A stretch of 64,000 nt of DNA, from contig NZ_QOCL01000014.1 of assembly GCF_004006665.1 (NCBI RefSeq), positions 1-64,000 of the forward strand, given 5' to 3'. Position 1 is the stretch's first letter, and every line of letters starts with the position of its first letter. A program made the position numbers and the translations under genes. Of the stretch, positions 9,033 to 17,764 are shown piece by piece. This DNA comes from Halobacteriovorax sp. HLS. Its GTDB lineage: Bacteria; Bdellovibrionota; Bacteriovoracia; Bacteriovoracales; Bacteriovoracaceae. The notes beneath the pieces are model-generated. The model saw nothing but the letters and a program-made list of their open reading frames with translations, was not told where the DNA came from and did no database searches.

Positions 9033-9646
9033 GCTACCTCTTTATTGATACGTCAGACCATTTAGTTCTTGGCCTGTTAAATAGTGACTACGAATGGATA
9101 GAGTTTATTGAAACGACTGATAAGAAAAGTTCGGCTTCAATTCATTCTAAGATTTATAATTTACTCGAAAAAAATGGCCTTAAGATAAAAGAGATTAAGG
9201 CCTTATTTCAAATTGCAGGGCCTGGTTCTTATACAGGAATGAGAATGTCTGAAGGCATCTCCCAGGTTCTTGAGTGGCAAAATATTCCAATTTATTCTTT
9301 CTATCACTTTGTCATTCCACAGATTTTAGGAATTGATAAAGGCGCGTGGATCTCCAGAGCGTTTAAAGGTGAAATATTTCTCTACGAGTGGAGAGGTGAG
9401 CAAACAAAGAAAAGCCTTCATAAAGAAAGTGAACTACCTCAGCTCGAAAGTAGTCTTGGTGGTGAGCTTGGAGAGTTTTGGACTCACTTTTCGCAATCTT
9501 TTCCAGAAATTCCTAACTCTACGGGGGATTTAGTAAAAAAAGATGCGAGGAGGCTCTTTTCGTTTATTGCAAAGAGTCAGTCTCGAGAAAAGCCTTTTTA
9601 TTACAGGTCCTTAGAGAATGAGTTTACGGTTAGTCTTAAGCCTTAG
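9029..9646 (+). CDS. tsaB: tRNA threonylcarbamoyladenosine (t6A) protein TsaB
   Basis: Scaffold/partner of TsaD in t6A37 tRNA modification, an ASKHA-fold protein without its own catalysis. The start FIDTSD matches the nucleotide-fold strand, and the family motif IAGPGSYTGMRM is clear near residue 65. The start is GTG, overlapping the end of rseP. The C-terminal half is poorly conserved, as is usual in the family. At 205 aa it is slightly short of the E. coli 231 aa. Confidence 0.85.
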   Translation: MSYLFIDTSDHLVLGLLNSDYEWIEFIETTDKKSSASIHSKIYNLLEKNGLKIKEIKALFQIAGPGSYTGMRMSEGISQVLEWQNIPIYSFYHFVIPQILGIDKGAWISRAFKGEIFLYEWRGEQTKKSLHKESELPQLESSLGGELGEFWTHFSQSFPEIPNSTGDLVKKDARRLFSFIAKSQSREKPFYYRSLENEFTVSLKP

Positions 9647-9660
9647 GATATCACCTTTCA

Positions 9661-9689
9661 GTGACATTAATCGATTTACCTGCTAGATT
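9661..9689 (+). promoter_or_regulatory. Promoter of the psd-like/pssA unit, probable leaderless start
   Basis: GTGACA (9661-9666), a 17-nt spacer, an extended TGC and TAGATT (9684-9689). The ATG at 9696 is 6 nt past the -10 box. There is no Shine-Dalgarno sequence, so the mRNA would begin at or next to the start codon. Confidence 0.55.
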
Positions 9690-9695
9690 TACTCC

Positions 9696-10316
9696 ATGAA
9701 ACTTACATACTTACCTAAGTGGGCATATTTTCTATTTCTATTTTTCCTAGTTTTTCTAACTGCAAATTTAGGAATTATGGGACTTGTTGCTGCTGCGATA
9801 GTAATGACATTTTTTGTTCTTGTATTTAGAAGTTCTTCTAAAGATTTAAAAGAAGATTCAAGTGTCTCTGAAGATATAGTATTTTCTCCTGTAAATGGAA
9901 AAGTTAATAAAGTCCTAAAGAATACATCTCATGAATTCTTCGGTGAGAATTTTACGTCTGTAGAGATTCAAGTACCCTTTTGGAAAGAGTTAGGTTTATT
10001 CTTTCCCGCTACCTCTGAAGTTGAGCAAGTTCGTTCGAGTTGCGAGAAATGTCCAGATCATTTAATTGTATTCAAAATGACTAATGGATTAGAGATTGGT
10101 CTTGCCGTTGGACAAAATATATTGAGACTTCTGCCTCGAATTGTTGTGCTTCCTGGAGATAGAGGAAAGCAAAAAATGAATTTTGGTTACCTACCATTTG
10201 GTGGTCAGGTAAGAGTTTATATACCATCTTCACTTGAAGTTTTAATTAACGAAAAAGATGAAGTCGTTGCTGGTCAGGGTGTCCTTGCCGGTATTCCTAA
10301 AAAAATTGAGGATTAA
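9696..10316 (+). CDS. Phosphatidylserine decarboxylase-like protein, apparently inactive
   Basis: Two N-terminal membrane helices (about 8-45) are followed by a domain whose order matches short-form Psd proteins. FSPVNGKV stands for the usual SPADGKV. FGYLPFGGQVRVYIP stands for the usual FG..RFGSRVDVYLP, and VVAGQGVLAGI closes the domain. The Ser that is cleaved and turned into the pyruvoyl cofactor (GS) is Gly here. The His motif (VHVNR) and the NERN motif are also missing. It therefore looks like a pseudoenzyme. It ends one base before pssA, so the two are surely co-transcribed. Whether it binds lipid, assists PssA or is a relic is not visible. Confidence 0.7.
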   Translation: MKLTYLPKWAYFLFLFFLVFLTANLGIMGLVAAAIVMTFFVLVFRSSSKDLKEDSSVSEDIVFSPVNGKVNKVLKNTSHEFFGENFTSVEIQVPFWKELGLFFPATSEVEQVRSSCEKCPDHLIVFKMTNGLEIGLAVGQNILRLLPRIVVLPGDRGKQKMNFGYLPFGGQVRVYIPSSLEVLINEKDEVVAGQGVLAGIPKKIED

Positions 10317-11072
10317 ATGATTGATCAACCAAAGAAATTAGCGTTCTTTTTACCAAATACTTTTACAGCTTTAAATCTGGCCTGCGGTTTTGCATCCATT
10401 ATTATGTCTTGGAATGGGCAGTTTTATAATGCGAGCATGATACTTTTATTGGGAGCAATTTTTGATTCTGTTGATGGTCGTGTTGCAAGAATGACTGGAA
10501 CTCAGTCACAATTTGGGGAGCAGTTCGACTCAATTAGCGATGTGGTCTCTTTTGGAATGGCCCCGGCATTTCTTGTTTATAACTGCTTTTTTAAAGAACT
10601 TGGCCGTCTTGGTATGGTTATTTCTTTTATTTACCTTCTTTGTGGAGCTCTTAGGCTAGCGAGATTCAATGCAAATATTGAAAAAGTAAGTAGTGATTAT
10701 TTCCAAGGATTACCAATTCCGACTGCAGCGCTCGGTCTTGTTGGATATGTTCTTCTGTCTTTAGAGTTTTCAACGATAAGAGATTTAACACCAATTACTG
10801 CAATTTATGTCGTTTTGTATTCAATTTTAATGATTTCCAATATTCCTTTCTATTCTTTTAAAAATTCTTCATGGGTAAAAACCCACAAGAAGCGAGTTCT
10901 TGCTATAATATTCTTAGTCCTTGCTGCAATATTTACTTATGAGCAGCTAATGATAGGTGTTCTTATTGGAGCATATGTCATAGGTGGACTTATTTATTTC
11001 ATCACTCATAAGGGAGCACTTGAGGATGTATTTTTATGGAAGAACGAAAATGAAAACGAAGAAGATTCTTAA
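10317..11072 (+). CDS. pssA: CDP-diacylglycerol-serine O-phosphatidyltransferase
   Basis: Membrane enzyme that makes phosphatidylserine from CDP-DAG and serine. The CDP-alcohol phosphatidyltransferase signature DG..AR........G...D...D is fully present (DGRVARMTG, then FGEQFDSISD). The protein has about six to seven membrane segments and 251 residues, the Bacillus/alpha-type PssA form. It directly follows the psd-like gene, and its end overlaps the next gene's start. Confidence 0.9.
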   Translation: MIDQPKKLAFFLPNTFTALNLACGFASIIMSWNGQFYNASMILLLGAIFDSVDGRVARMTGTQSQFGEQFDSISDVVSFGMAPAFLVYNCFFKELGRLGMVISFIYLLCGALRLARFNANIEKVSSDYFQGLPIPTAALGLVGYVLLSLEFSTIRDLTPITAIYVVLYSILMISNIPFYSFKNSSWVKTHKKRVLAIIFLVLAAIFTYEQLMIGVLIGAYVIGGLIYFITHKGALEDVFLWKNENENEEDS

Positions 11073-12021
11073 TTTATTCTTTTTACTCTTACTGATTTTT
11101 CCGCACTCTAGTTTTGCATTGGAGTTCGGACAGGATGCTGGCCAAGCTGTTCCTGGAACTGAGACGGATCAATTTGATCCAAACCAATCTGGGCAGTCTG
11201 CTCATATTACTGGTGCACATGATTCTCCCTTAGAAAATATAAAAGTCGATGAGCAGTCTCCCCTTGTTCCTGGACAAGGTGAGTATGGAAAATCTGTTGC
11301 CGGTCAAGATTCACCAACTCAGTTTAATGCTAATGCTCCATTTAGTGGCCTTGATACTAGTGAATATAAAACTGTAACAAATGAGATGATTCTCAGACCT
11401 CTAGTGAATAAGTCTAAATTTTCTTTTGCAGTTGATTTCTATATGAATAATTTTGACTATTCTGACTCAAGAGGAATTTATGATTCTACTTTTAAGTCTA
11501 ACTCGGGAGCGACAGGTGGATCACTAAATCTCTCGAGTGATTTCTATATTTCAAAAGGTGCTGTGAACTTTGGAGTCGGTGTTGGTGGTGGATTAGGTTA
11601 TGCCACAGGTAAAGGTATCTTTTCTGCTAATGGAACTGTCAGTGACATGAACTTTAATCTCTATTCGATACCTGTTGATTTTAGGTTCTTGATGGAAATT
11701 CCTCTTGGTAGAGCAGTTAAATTCACTACAGCTGCCGGTCCTTCGGCAATGGTTTTGAGACAAAATAGAAGTGATAGAGATGCCAAAGAAGAAGGAAAGA
11801 CAACAACTCAAGTTGGCTACGGCTACTTTGGTGAGGCCAAGCTTAAATTGAATCTGAGTTATATGATGCCGGATAAAGGATTTGAGTATTACAAGTTCCA
11901 CGAAGTAAATTTTATGTCGGTTGATTTAATGATGAGAACTCAGAACTATTCAGGTTTTGCGGATAATATTGAGATATCTGGAATTTCATATGGAATAGGT
12001 GTTACTTTTGAGTTTTTATAA
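11050..12021 (+). CDS. Exported beta-barrel-like outer-membrane protein, unknown role
   Basis: I do not recognise a family. ATG 11050 gives a clean signal peptide (MKTKK, a hydrophobic stretch, then SSFA|L). A Gly/Gln/Pro-rich segment (about 20-95) follows. The rest alternates polar and aromatic residues with many Gly in the way of an outer-membrane barrel, and the protein ends in alternating hydrophobics (GIGVTFEF). The start lies inside the last codons of pssA and its end overlaps truA, so it is part of a packed operon. It could be a porin-like or assembly factor. Confidence 0.7.
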   Translation: MKTKKILNLFFLLLLIFPHSSFALEFGQDAGQAVPGTETDQFDPNQSGQSAHITGAHDSPLENIKVDEQSPLVPGQGEYGKSVAGQDSPTQFNANAPFSGLDTSEYKTVTNEMILRPLVNKSKFSFAVDFYMNNFDYSDSRGIYDSTFKSNSGATGGSLNLSSDFYISKGAVNFGVGVGGGLGYATGKGIFSANGTVSDMNFNLYSIPVDFRFLMEIPLGRAVKFTTAAGPSAMVLRQNRSDRDAKEEGKTTTQVGYGYFGEAKLKLNLSYMMPDKGFEYYKFHEVNFMSVDLMMRTQNYSGFADNIEISGISYGIGVTFEFL

Positions 12022-12778
12022 ACTTGTCTTACGCTACAACGGATTTGGTTATCAAGGATGGCAGAAGCAGGCCCATTCCGAAAATACAATTCAAGGACAG
12101 CTTGATTTCGCTCTTAGAAAAATTTCTAAAAGCGATAAAGTTCATTCTATAGGCTCTGGTAGGACTGATAGTGGAGTCCACGCTTTAGAGCAGGTTGCAA
12201 GAGTTGATATTGATCTTGAAATCGCTCCTGAGTCTTTATTAAAGGCGTTAAATTCGCACTTACCAAGTTCTATTGAGTGTTTAAAGTGTGACCTAAGTGA
12301 TGAAGGGTTTAACCCTGTCTTTGATGCCAAAGAAAAAACTTATCGATATATATTTTCGACAACTGGAAGAAGAAATCCTCATCTAGAGCAACTTGTCTAT
12401 TTTAGTAATATGCAACTTGATGAAAAATTAATGAGTGAGGCCTGTGCCACTTACATTGGAAAACATGATTTTTCCGACTTTTACACAACGGGAACAGAAG
12501 TTTCGAGTACTGTGAGAGAGATTTATAGCTGCTCAATAAAGAAAATAGAAAATAGAGATTTCTTCTCGGATTTGTTAAATGAGTACTATCAGTTTGAAGT
12601 CACTGGAAATGGCTTTTTAAAACAAATGGTTAGATTGATGGTTGGAACTCTATGGAATGTGGGACAGTCCAAAGTTACAATTGAACAACTCCAGCAAAAA
12701 CTAAAAAGTCCAAATGGTTCAAAACTAGCTGCTGTCGCACCGCCGCAAGGGCTCTATTTAAGCAGTGTTAAATATTAA
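12008..12778 (+). CDS. truA: tRNA pseudouridine synthase A
   Basis: Converts uridines 38-40 in the anticodon arm of tRNA to pseudouridine. The catalytic Asp lies in GSGRTDSGVHA (Asp54 from the chosen start). YRYIF and the C-terminal FLKQMVRLMVGTL motif are typical. The TTG at 12008 is chosen because GGAATAGG lies at a good distance upstream. The GTG at 11999 would add three residues. Either start overlaps the preceding barrel gene. The 256-residue length is normal. Confidence 0.93.
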   Translation: MSFYKLVLRYNGFGYQGWQKQAHSENTIQGQLDFALRKISKSDKVHSIGSGRTDSGVHALEQVARVDIDLEIAPESLLKALNSHLPSSIECLKCDLSDEGFNPVFDAKEKTYRYIFSTTGRRNPHLEQLVYFSNMQLDEKLMSEACATYIGKHDFSDFYTTGTEVSSTVREIYSCSIKKIENRDFFSDLLNEYYQFEVTGNGFLKQMVRLMVGTLWNVGQSKVTIEQLQQKLKSPNGSKLAAVAPPQGLYLSSVKY

Positions 12779-12816
12779 AAATATATCTATTCTAACTGAG
12801 TAATAAGCTCTATTCA

Positions 12817-12845
12817 TTGACTTTTTAGGCCTTAGCCGATATTTT
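12817..12845 (+). promoter_or_regulatory. Trigger factor promoter
   Basis: TTGACT (12817-12822), a 17-nt spacer and TATTTT (12840-12845). The predicted start near 12852 gives a ~47-nt leader that contains the GAGGAA ribosome binding site before ATG 12899. Confidence 0.6.
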
Positions 12846-12898
12846 CAGCACCAATAAATTTGTTAAAAATAACGCAACTAGTTACGCGAGGAATTAAT

Positions 12899-14179
12899 AT
12901 GTCTTATACAGTTGAAACAATCAATGGATGCACTAAGAAGCTAGCATTCAACTTTGAAACACTAGATCTAACTTCAGAAATTAAAACTGCAATTGTTCAA
13001 AAACAAAAAACAGTTTCTTTAAAAGGATTTAGAAAAGGAAAAGCTCCTTTAACTATGGTTCAGCAAGTTTATGGTCAACAAATTGAATCAGAAGCTCTTA
13101 ACCAATTTGTACAGAATAGATTTTTTGAAGCTGTTCAAAAAGAAGACTTAAGAGTTGTTGGATACCCTAGCTTTGAAAATATGAATTATGACGAAGGAAA
13201 GTCAGTAAAGTTTGACGCTTTAGTTGAAATTTTCCCAACTGTAGAAGTTAAAGGTTTAGATAAAGTTGAAATCTCTCAAGAGACTGTTTCAGTTTCTGAC
13301 GAAGATGTAGATAATATTCAAAAGAACTACCTTAACTCTAAAGCAGAGATGAAAGAAATTGAAGGTGATAAGAAATTAGCAAAAGGTCAATTCGCAGTTT
13401 TAAATTTCCAAGGTGAAAAAGCTGACGGTGAAAGACCAGAGAATATGAAAGGTGAAGAATTCCTTTTAGAAATCGGTTCAGGTCAATTTATTCCAGGTTT
13501 TGAAGATGGAATGATTGGTATGAAAAAAGGTGAGAAGAAGAATATTGAACTTTCTTTTCCAGCTGACTACCACGTAGAAGATCTTAAAGAAGCAAAAGTT
13601 GTTTTTGAAACTGAGCTTCTAGAAATTAAAGAAAAGGTTTATCCAGAATTTTCTGATGATCTTGCAAAAGAATTTGGATTTGAATCTGTAGAAGACTTCA
13701 AAACTAAGACAAAAGAGAATCTTTTTAAGCAAAAAGAAAGAGAAGTTTTAGAAAAAACTCACCAAGAAATTCTAGAAAAATTAATAGAATTAAATACTTT
13801 TGATGTTCCTAAGGCCCTTGTTTCTCAACAAGAAAATCACCTTAAAGAAGATCTTGCTAAAAACCTTAAAGGACAAGGCTTCAATGAAGATATGCTTGGT
13901 GAATACTTTGCAAAATGGGCCGGAGATTTAGAAGAAAAAGCTACTTTCCAAGTTAGATCAGGATTACTTCTTGATAACCTAGCGAAGAAATATGAAGTAG
14001 AAGCAAGTGAGTCTGACTTTGACGCAAAAATCGAAGAAATGGCCGCTGGATCAGGTATGCAAGCTGATCAAATCAAGAGCTACTACTCAACTGATGAAAG
14101 GCTAAAAGGAAATCTAATGTATGCAATTAGAGAAGAAAAAACTTTTGCTAAAATCAAAGAAGAAATCAAATTAAAGTAA
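12899..14179 (+). CDS. tig: Trigger factor, ribosome-associated chaperone and prolyl isomerase
   Basis: Binds nascent chains at the ribosome exit tunnel. The N-terminal ribosome-docking motif GFRKGKAP is present. The middle holds an FKBP-type isomerase domain (about 140-240) with EFLLEIGSGQFIPGFEDGM and GMKKGEKK. A long helical C-terminal chaperone arm follows. The length from ATG 12899 is 426 aa, as expected. Upstream in-frame codons from 12860 are rejected because GAGGAA sits just before 12899. The gene is monocistronic between its own promoter and a strong terminator. clpP/clpX, common neighbours elsewhere, are not here. Confidence 0.96.
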   Translation: MSYTVETINGCTKKLAFNFETLDLTSEIKTAIVQKQKTVSLKGFRKGKAPLTMVQQVYGQQIESEALNQFVQNRFFEAVQKEDLRVVGYPSFENMNYDEGKSVKFDALVEIFPTVEVKGLDKVEISQETVSVSDEDVDNIQKNYLNSKAEMKEIEGDKKLAKGQFAVLNFQGEKADGERPENMKGEEFLLEIGSGQFIPGFEDGMIGMKKGEKKNIELSFPADYHVEDLKEAKVVFETELLEIKEKVYPEFSDDLAKEFGFESVEDFKTKTKENLFKQKEREVLEKTHQEILEKLIELNTFDVPKALVSQQENHLKEDLAKNLKGQGFNEDMLGEYFAKWAGDLEEKATFQVRSGLLLDNLAKKYEVEASESDFDAKIEEMAAGSGMQADQIKSYYSTDERLKGNLMYAIREEKTFAKIKEEIKLK

Positions 14180-14204
14180 GAAATATTTGTTAAATCAGGT
14201 ATTG

Positions 14205-14234
14205 AAGGCCCTCTATTAGAGGGCCTTTTTTTTT
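14205..14234 (+). terminator. Trigger factor terminator
   Basis: A perfect 10-bp stem AAGGCCCTCT (14205-14214)/AGAGGGCCTT (14218-14227) with a 3-nt loop is followed by a T run to 14234. Confidence 0.93.
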
Positions 14235-14274
14235 GCTAAAATCTTATGAGTAATAACATTAATAAGGTTTTAAA

Positions 14275-17091
14275 ATGATTTTCAAGTCACTCTCTCTAGG
14301 ACTATTCATCTTGCTAAGTTCGGTTACTTTTTCACAGGAGATAGACCTTGCGCAGAGCTCTCCTGATATTGAGTGGAGCAAAATCGAAAATAAGAGTGTA
14401 GAGCTAATTTTTCCAGACTTTCTAAATGATAAATCTCTCTATATTGCAAATATAATTGATCACTACTCTCTCTTTGTTGGACGTACTTATGGACTAGTTC
14501 AACCTAAACAATTCAGCCTTGTTATTAGACCAGAGATGGCCAACTTAAATGGATTTGTGACTTTAGGTCCAAGAAGAAGTGAGTGGTTTAGCTCTTCTTC
14601 CTTTACTCCTATTCTCGGAGGCGCTGAGTTTTATCAGGCCCTTTCTATTCATGAATATAGGCATGTGGTTCAATTTGATTATTTTAACAAAGGTTTCACT
14701 AAGGGATTAGATTATCTCTTTGGAGATGCCGGAATATCTCTCGCGGCCGCTGTTGGTCTACAGTCTTGGTTTTTTGAGGGTGATGCTGTTTGGGCCGAAA
14801 CAAAATATACTGACTCAGGAAGAGGTAGAACCCCTAGGTTTCTATCAAGACTTAAGGCGCTGGTCTTAAGCGATAAAGTTCCTACTTATGATGAATTTGT
14901 GAATCGAACTTATAATAACAATATTCCTAATCATTATGTTTTTGGCTATGTACTCATTACTAGAGCTGTCAATAAATATGGAGAGAACTTTTGGCAACGA
15001 GTTTTATCTAAAGTTTCAAGTGCTCCACACCCATGGAGGCTTCTCAGTGCCTTTGAAAGTGTATCTGGTGAAGATTTCTATGATTTTTATAATGATACAA
15101 TGAGTGAATTAAAGAAGAAATGGAGTAAAGACAAGTTAGCTAGTAATAGTGATACTCCATTTCGAGAGAATCTTGCAGCCAAGAGAGTAGAGCAAAAAAT
15201 CTATTACCTTCACTATGATTTAGACTCTCATTGGAAAATAATGGAAAAGAATAATGGTGGTAATAGGACTGTTGCTGAAATACCATTTTATAAAGAAATA
15301 TCCCAAATTGATTTTTCAAAAAAATATGCAGTATTTAATCAATTTGTTCCAGACTCAAGATACTTATATAAAGAAAAGTCAGTCTTAACATTAGTTGATT
15401 TAGAGACAGGTGCTTTTAAATCTCTTATTAGTGGACGAAGGCTGTATAACCCTAGCTTTGATGAAGAGGGCAGGAGAGTTATGGCCGTTGAGTTCGATGA
15501 AAAAAATAAATGGAAGATTGTTGAGTTTGATATTAACTCTAAGCAACTCAGAAGCTTTCAAATTAAAAATGAAAATATAGTAGAAGTTAAATACTTTGAT
15601 TCAAATAAAGTTGTGGCCTTAGTTGTTAATTCTGTTGGAGAAAAATCTATTAAGCTAATCGACTTATCTCACAAAAAGTCAAAGACGATTTTAAAATATT
15701 CACGAAATAGTATCTCTGAACTTAGTGTTGATAAAATGAAAAATATTTTCTTTGAAGCTCAGTATGATGGAGCGATAAATATTTTTAAAATGGATCGCAA
15801 GGGAGAGCTTTCACAGTGTAGCGATCAAAAGATTGGGGGATACTATCCAAGTTCAAATGGTCGCAAACTTCTTTATAGTGGTGAAGATTATAATGGTTCT
15901 AAACTTTATGAAGTACCTCTGTCAAAATGTAAAAAAGTTGAAAGAAATAGTATTCTAGATTTTAATTATCTTGGTGATTCTCCTTCAGATAATTATGGAA
16001 ATTTTAAACTAGAACACTTTCCCCTTCAAAAAGAGCAGTACACAAAAAATAAAGAGAAATACTCCAGAGAAGATTATGGAAGTTTAAATAAGCGTTTAGT
16101 AACCCCCCATTCTTGGTCATTCTTTGTTGGAAGAGGATATGGATTATCTATCAACGCAGATAATTACCTTCGAACAATCGGTATTTCTGCAAACGTGGGA
16201 AATGATTCAGAAGAAGAGCAGCTCTATTATGGTGCAAATATATCTTTCAAAAAGTACTATCCAATATTTAATGTGGGGGCCAATAAAACTTACCGAGAGG
16301 TTGAGTTGTATAATACTTCAAGTGACTTGAAGTGGGATGAATTTGATATTGATTTGAGTATGACAATCCCGTATCTCTATCGAATGAACCTAAAGAACTC
16401 AGTAACAGCTCTTACTCTAGGAGCAAAAGCTGTTGATATTGCTAATTCTCGCATCACTTCTCAAGAACAAGTGACAACTTCTGAAAAGTACAATAATGCT
16501 TATATTGAATTTCAAACAAGTTTTTCCAAGGAGAGAAAGTTTCGTTCAATAGTGCCAGCCTGGGGAATTTCCTATAATGCGTTTTACGAGATAGCAGAAA
16601 ATAAAGATCCGACAAAGTCTTCTTACCAGTTTTATCAAAATGCTAAGCTACTAAGCTCAGGTCTATTTAAGTTTGATGGCTTAAAATTAGAGTTCATGAG
16701 TGAAGAGCAAGAAGAAAAGGCAAGCGCATATAGATTCTCGCCAGTAGGTTCACAAGAAGGTGACTATGTATTTTCTAGAGGCTATAGCTATATTTCTGTT
16801 CCTAAGTACGAAAAGTATTCCTTCAATTACTTCTTTCCATTGGGCTATCCTGATTTAAGGATTTGGGCCCTTTCTTATATCAGAAGAGTTAAGGTTAATA
16901 CATTCTACGATTTAACAAATATTTCATCGAGTTTTCTAAACCAGAAATTAGAAAGTGCAGGCGCAGAATTAGAATTTGAATCTACCTTCTTTAGAATTTT
17001 ACCAATTGATTTTGGAGTACGTTTTATAAATAAAATTACGACTAAAGAAAATGTAAACGAGTTTTACTTGGCAACAGGTCTTGCCTTTTAA
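14275..17091 (+). CDS. Exported zinc metalloprotease-like protein with propeller and outer-membrane barrel regions
   Basis: A signal peptide (about 1-20) precedes a gluzincin-like domain. The zinc motif HEYRH is at 126-130, and a downstream glutamate helix WFFEGDAVWAE at 165-175 (Glu168) would give the third ligand. This matches the peptidase MA-like layout. The middle (about 300-580) has repeats of the TolB/PD40 kind such as NPSFDEEGRRVMAVEFD and YYPSSNGRKLLYSGEDY. The last ~300 residues are barrel-like and end in Phe (LATGLAF), the usual outer-membrane insertion signal. It is likely a surface or outer-membrane anchored protease, but activity and target are unknown. AAGG precedes the ATG. 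Confidence 0.75.
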   Translation: MIFKSLSLGLFILLSSVTFSQEIDLAQSSPDIEWSKIENKSVELIFPDFLNDKSLYIANIIDHYSLFVGRTYGLVQPKQFSLVIRPEMANLNGFVTLGPRRSEWFSSSSFTPILGGAEFYQALSIHEYRHVVQFDYFNKGFTKGLDYLFGDAGISLAAAVGLQSWFFEGDAVWAETKYTDSGRGRTPRFLSRLKALVLSDKVPTYDEFVNRTYNNNIPNHYVFGYVLITRAVNKYGENFWQRVLSKVSSAPHPWRLLSAFESVSGEDFYDFYNDTMSELKKKWSKDKLASNSDTPFRENLAAKRVEQKIYYLHYDLDSHWKIMEKNNGGNRTVAEIPFYKEISQIDFSKKYAVFNQFVPDSRYLYKEKSVLTLVDLETGAFKSLISGRRLYNPSFDEEGRRVMAVEFDEKNKWKIVEFDINSKQLRSFQIKNENIVEVKYFDSNKVVALVVNSVGEKSIKLIDLSHKKSKTILKYSRNSISELSVDKMKNIFFEAQYDGAINIFKMDRKGELSQCSDQKIGGYYPSSNGRKLLYSGEDYNGSKLYEVPLSKCKKVERNSILDFNYLGDSPSDNYGNFKLEHFPLQKEQYTKNKEKYSREDYGSLNKRLVTPHSWSFFVGRGYGLSINADNYLRTIGISANVGNDSEEEQLYYGANISFKKYYPIFNVGANKTYREVELYNTSSDLKWDEFDIDLSMTIPYLYRMNLKNSVTALTLGAKAVDIANSRITSQEQVTTSEKYNNAYIEFQTSFSKERKFRSIVPAWGISYNAFYEIAENKDPTKSSYQFYQNAKLLSSGLFKFDGLKLEFMSEEQEEKASAYRFSPVGSQEGDYVFSRGYSYISVPKYEKYSFNYFFPLGYPDLRIWALSYIRRVKVNTFYDLTNISSSFLNQKLESAGAELEFESTFFRILPIDFGVRFINKITTKENVNEFYLATGLAF

Positions 17092-17092
17092 A

Positions 17093-17119
17093 AAAGGCCT
17101 TCATTTTTTGAAGGCCTTT
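17093..17119 (+). terminator. Bidirectional terminator between convergent genes
   Basis: An 11-bp perfect inverted repeat (17093-17103 with 17109-17119), flanked by A and T runs, lies between the stop of the metalloprotease gene and the stop of the minus-strand homogentisate operon. It can serve both directions. Confidence 0.85.
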
Positions 17120-17128
17120 GTGAAAAAA

Positions 17129-17764
17129 TTACTTTTGTATTTGAGCGGTCATAAGTCTGTCTTTTTGGATTCTCTCTTTACATAGAATCCAGTCATTTCC
17201 CGCTCCTCGACCAACAGGATTAAATAGGTCTGTGGAAATTCTTCCGCCTTCTTCTAATTCTTCGCTAATATGAATCTTAACAACTTCTCCTGTAATGATT
17301 TGACCACATCCAGGTTGATCTCCATAAGAGAGATGATCTCTATAGATACACTCAAAATGAATCTTGCTCTCAAGTATTCTCTTGGCCTTCACAACGTCAG
17401 AATCGAGAGGATTTAAACCTGCAAGTTTGAATTCGTCCTCTCCGTATGGCAACTCAGTTGACGTCATATTTATTTTATCAATGATCTCTTCGCTAACAAA
17501 ATTAACAACAAATTCCTTTTCTCGAAAGATATTAATTGGAGTATCTTTCATCTGTCCTGTAGAACTTCTAATCAAAGGACAAAAAGCTATGATCATTGGC
17601 TTTGCGCTAACTCCAGTAAAGAATGAAAAGGGAGCTACGTTATTGGTTCCATCTTCATTTAGAGTTGAGATGACTGCTATAGGTCTAGGTAGAATTGATC
17701 CAATTAAAAATTTATAATTGTCGGCAAATTCTCCATTTGTATTAAACGATTTCATTTTCATCAT
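17129..17764 (-). CDS. Flavin reductase-like FMN-binding protein
   Basis: Belongs to the flavin reductase domain family (split-barrel FMN proteins). It has the typical start LIGSILPRPIAVISTLNEDG, then NVAPFSFFTGVSAKPMIIAF. ATG 17764 overlaps the stop of the homogentisate dioxygenase gene (TAATG), so it is coupled to it. A TTG at 17782 would add six residues. As the last gene of an aromatic degradation operon it may supply reduced flavin or be an ester-cleaving relative. Its exact reaction is not visible. Family 0.9, role low. Confidence 0.85.
   Translation of the reverse strand: MMKMKSFNTNGEFADNYKFLIGSILPRPIAVISTLNEDGTNNVAPFSFFTGVSAKPMIIAFCPLIRSSTGQMKDTPINIFREKEFVVNFVSEEIIDKINMTSTELPYGEDEFKLAGLNPLDSDVVKAKRILESKIHFECIYRDHLSYGDQPGCGQIITGEVVKIHISEELEEGGRISTDLFNPVGRGAGNDWILCKERIQKDRLMTAQIQK

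Noticed and set aside
17364-17717. A 117-codon plus-strand open frame inside the flavin reductase gene
   Set aside because: It is antisense to a clearly conserved protein and has no own ribosome site or motif.
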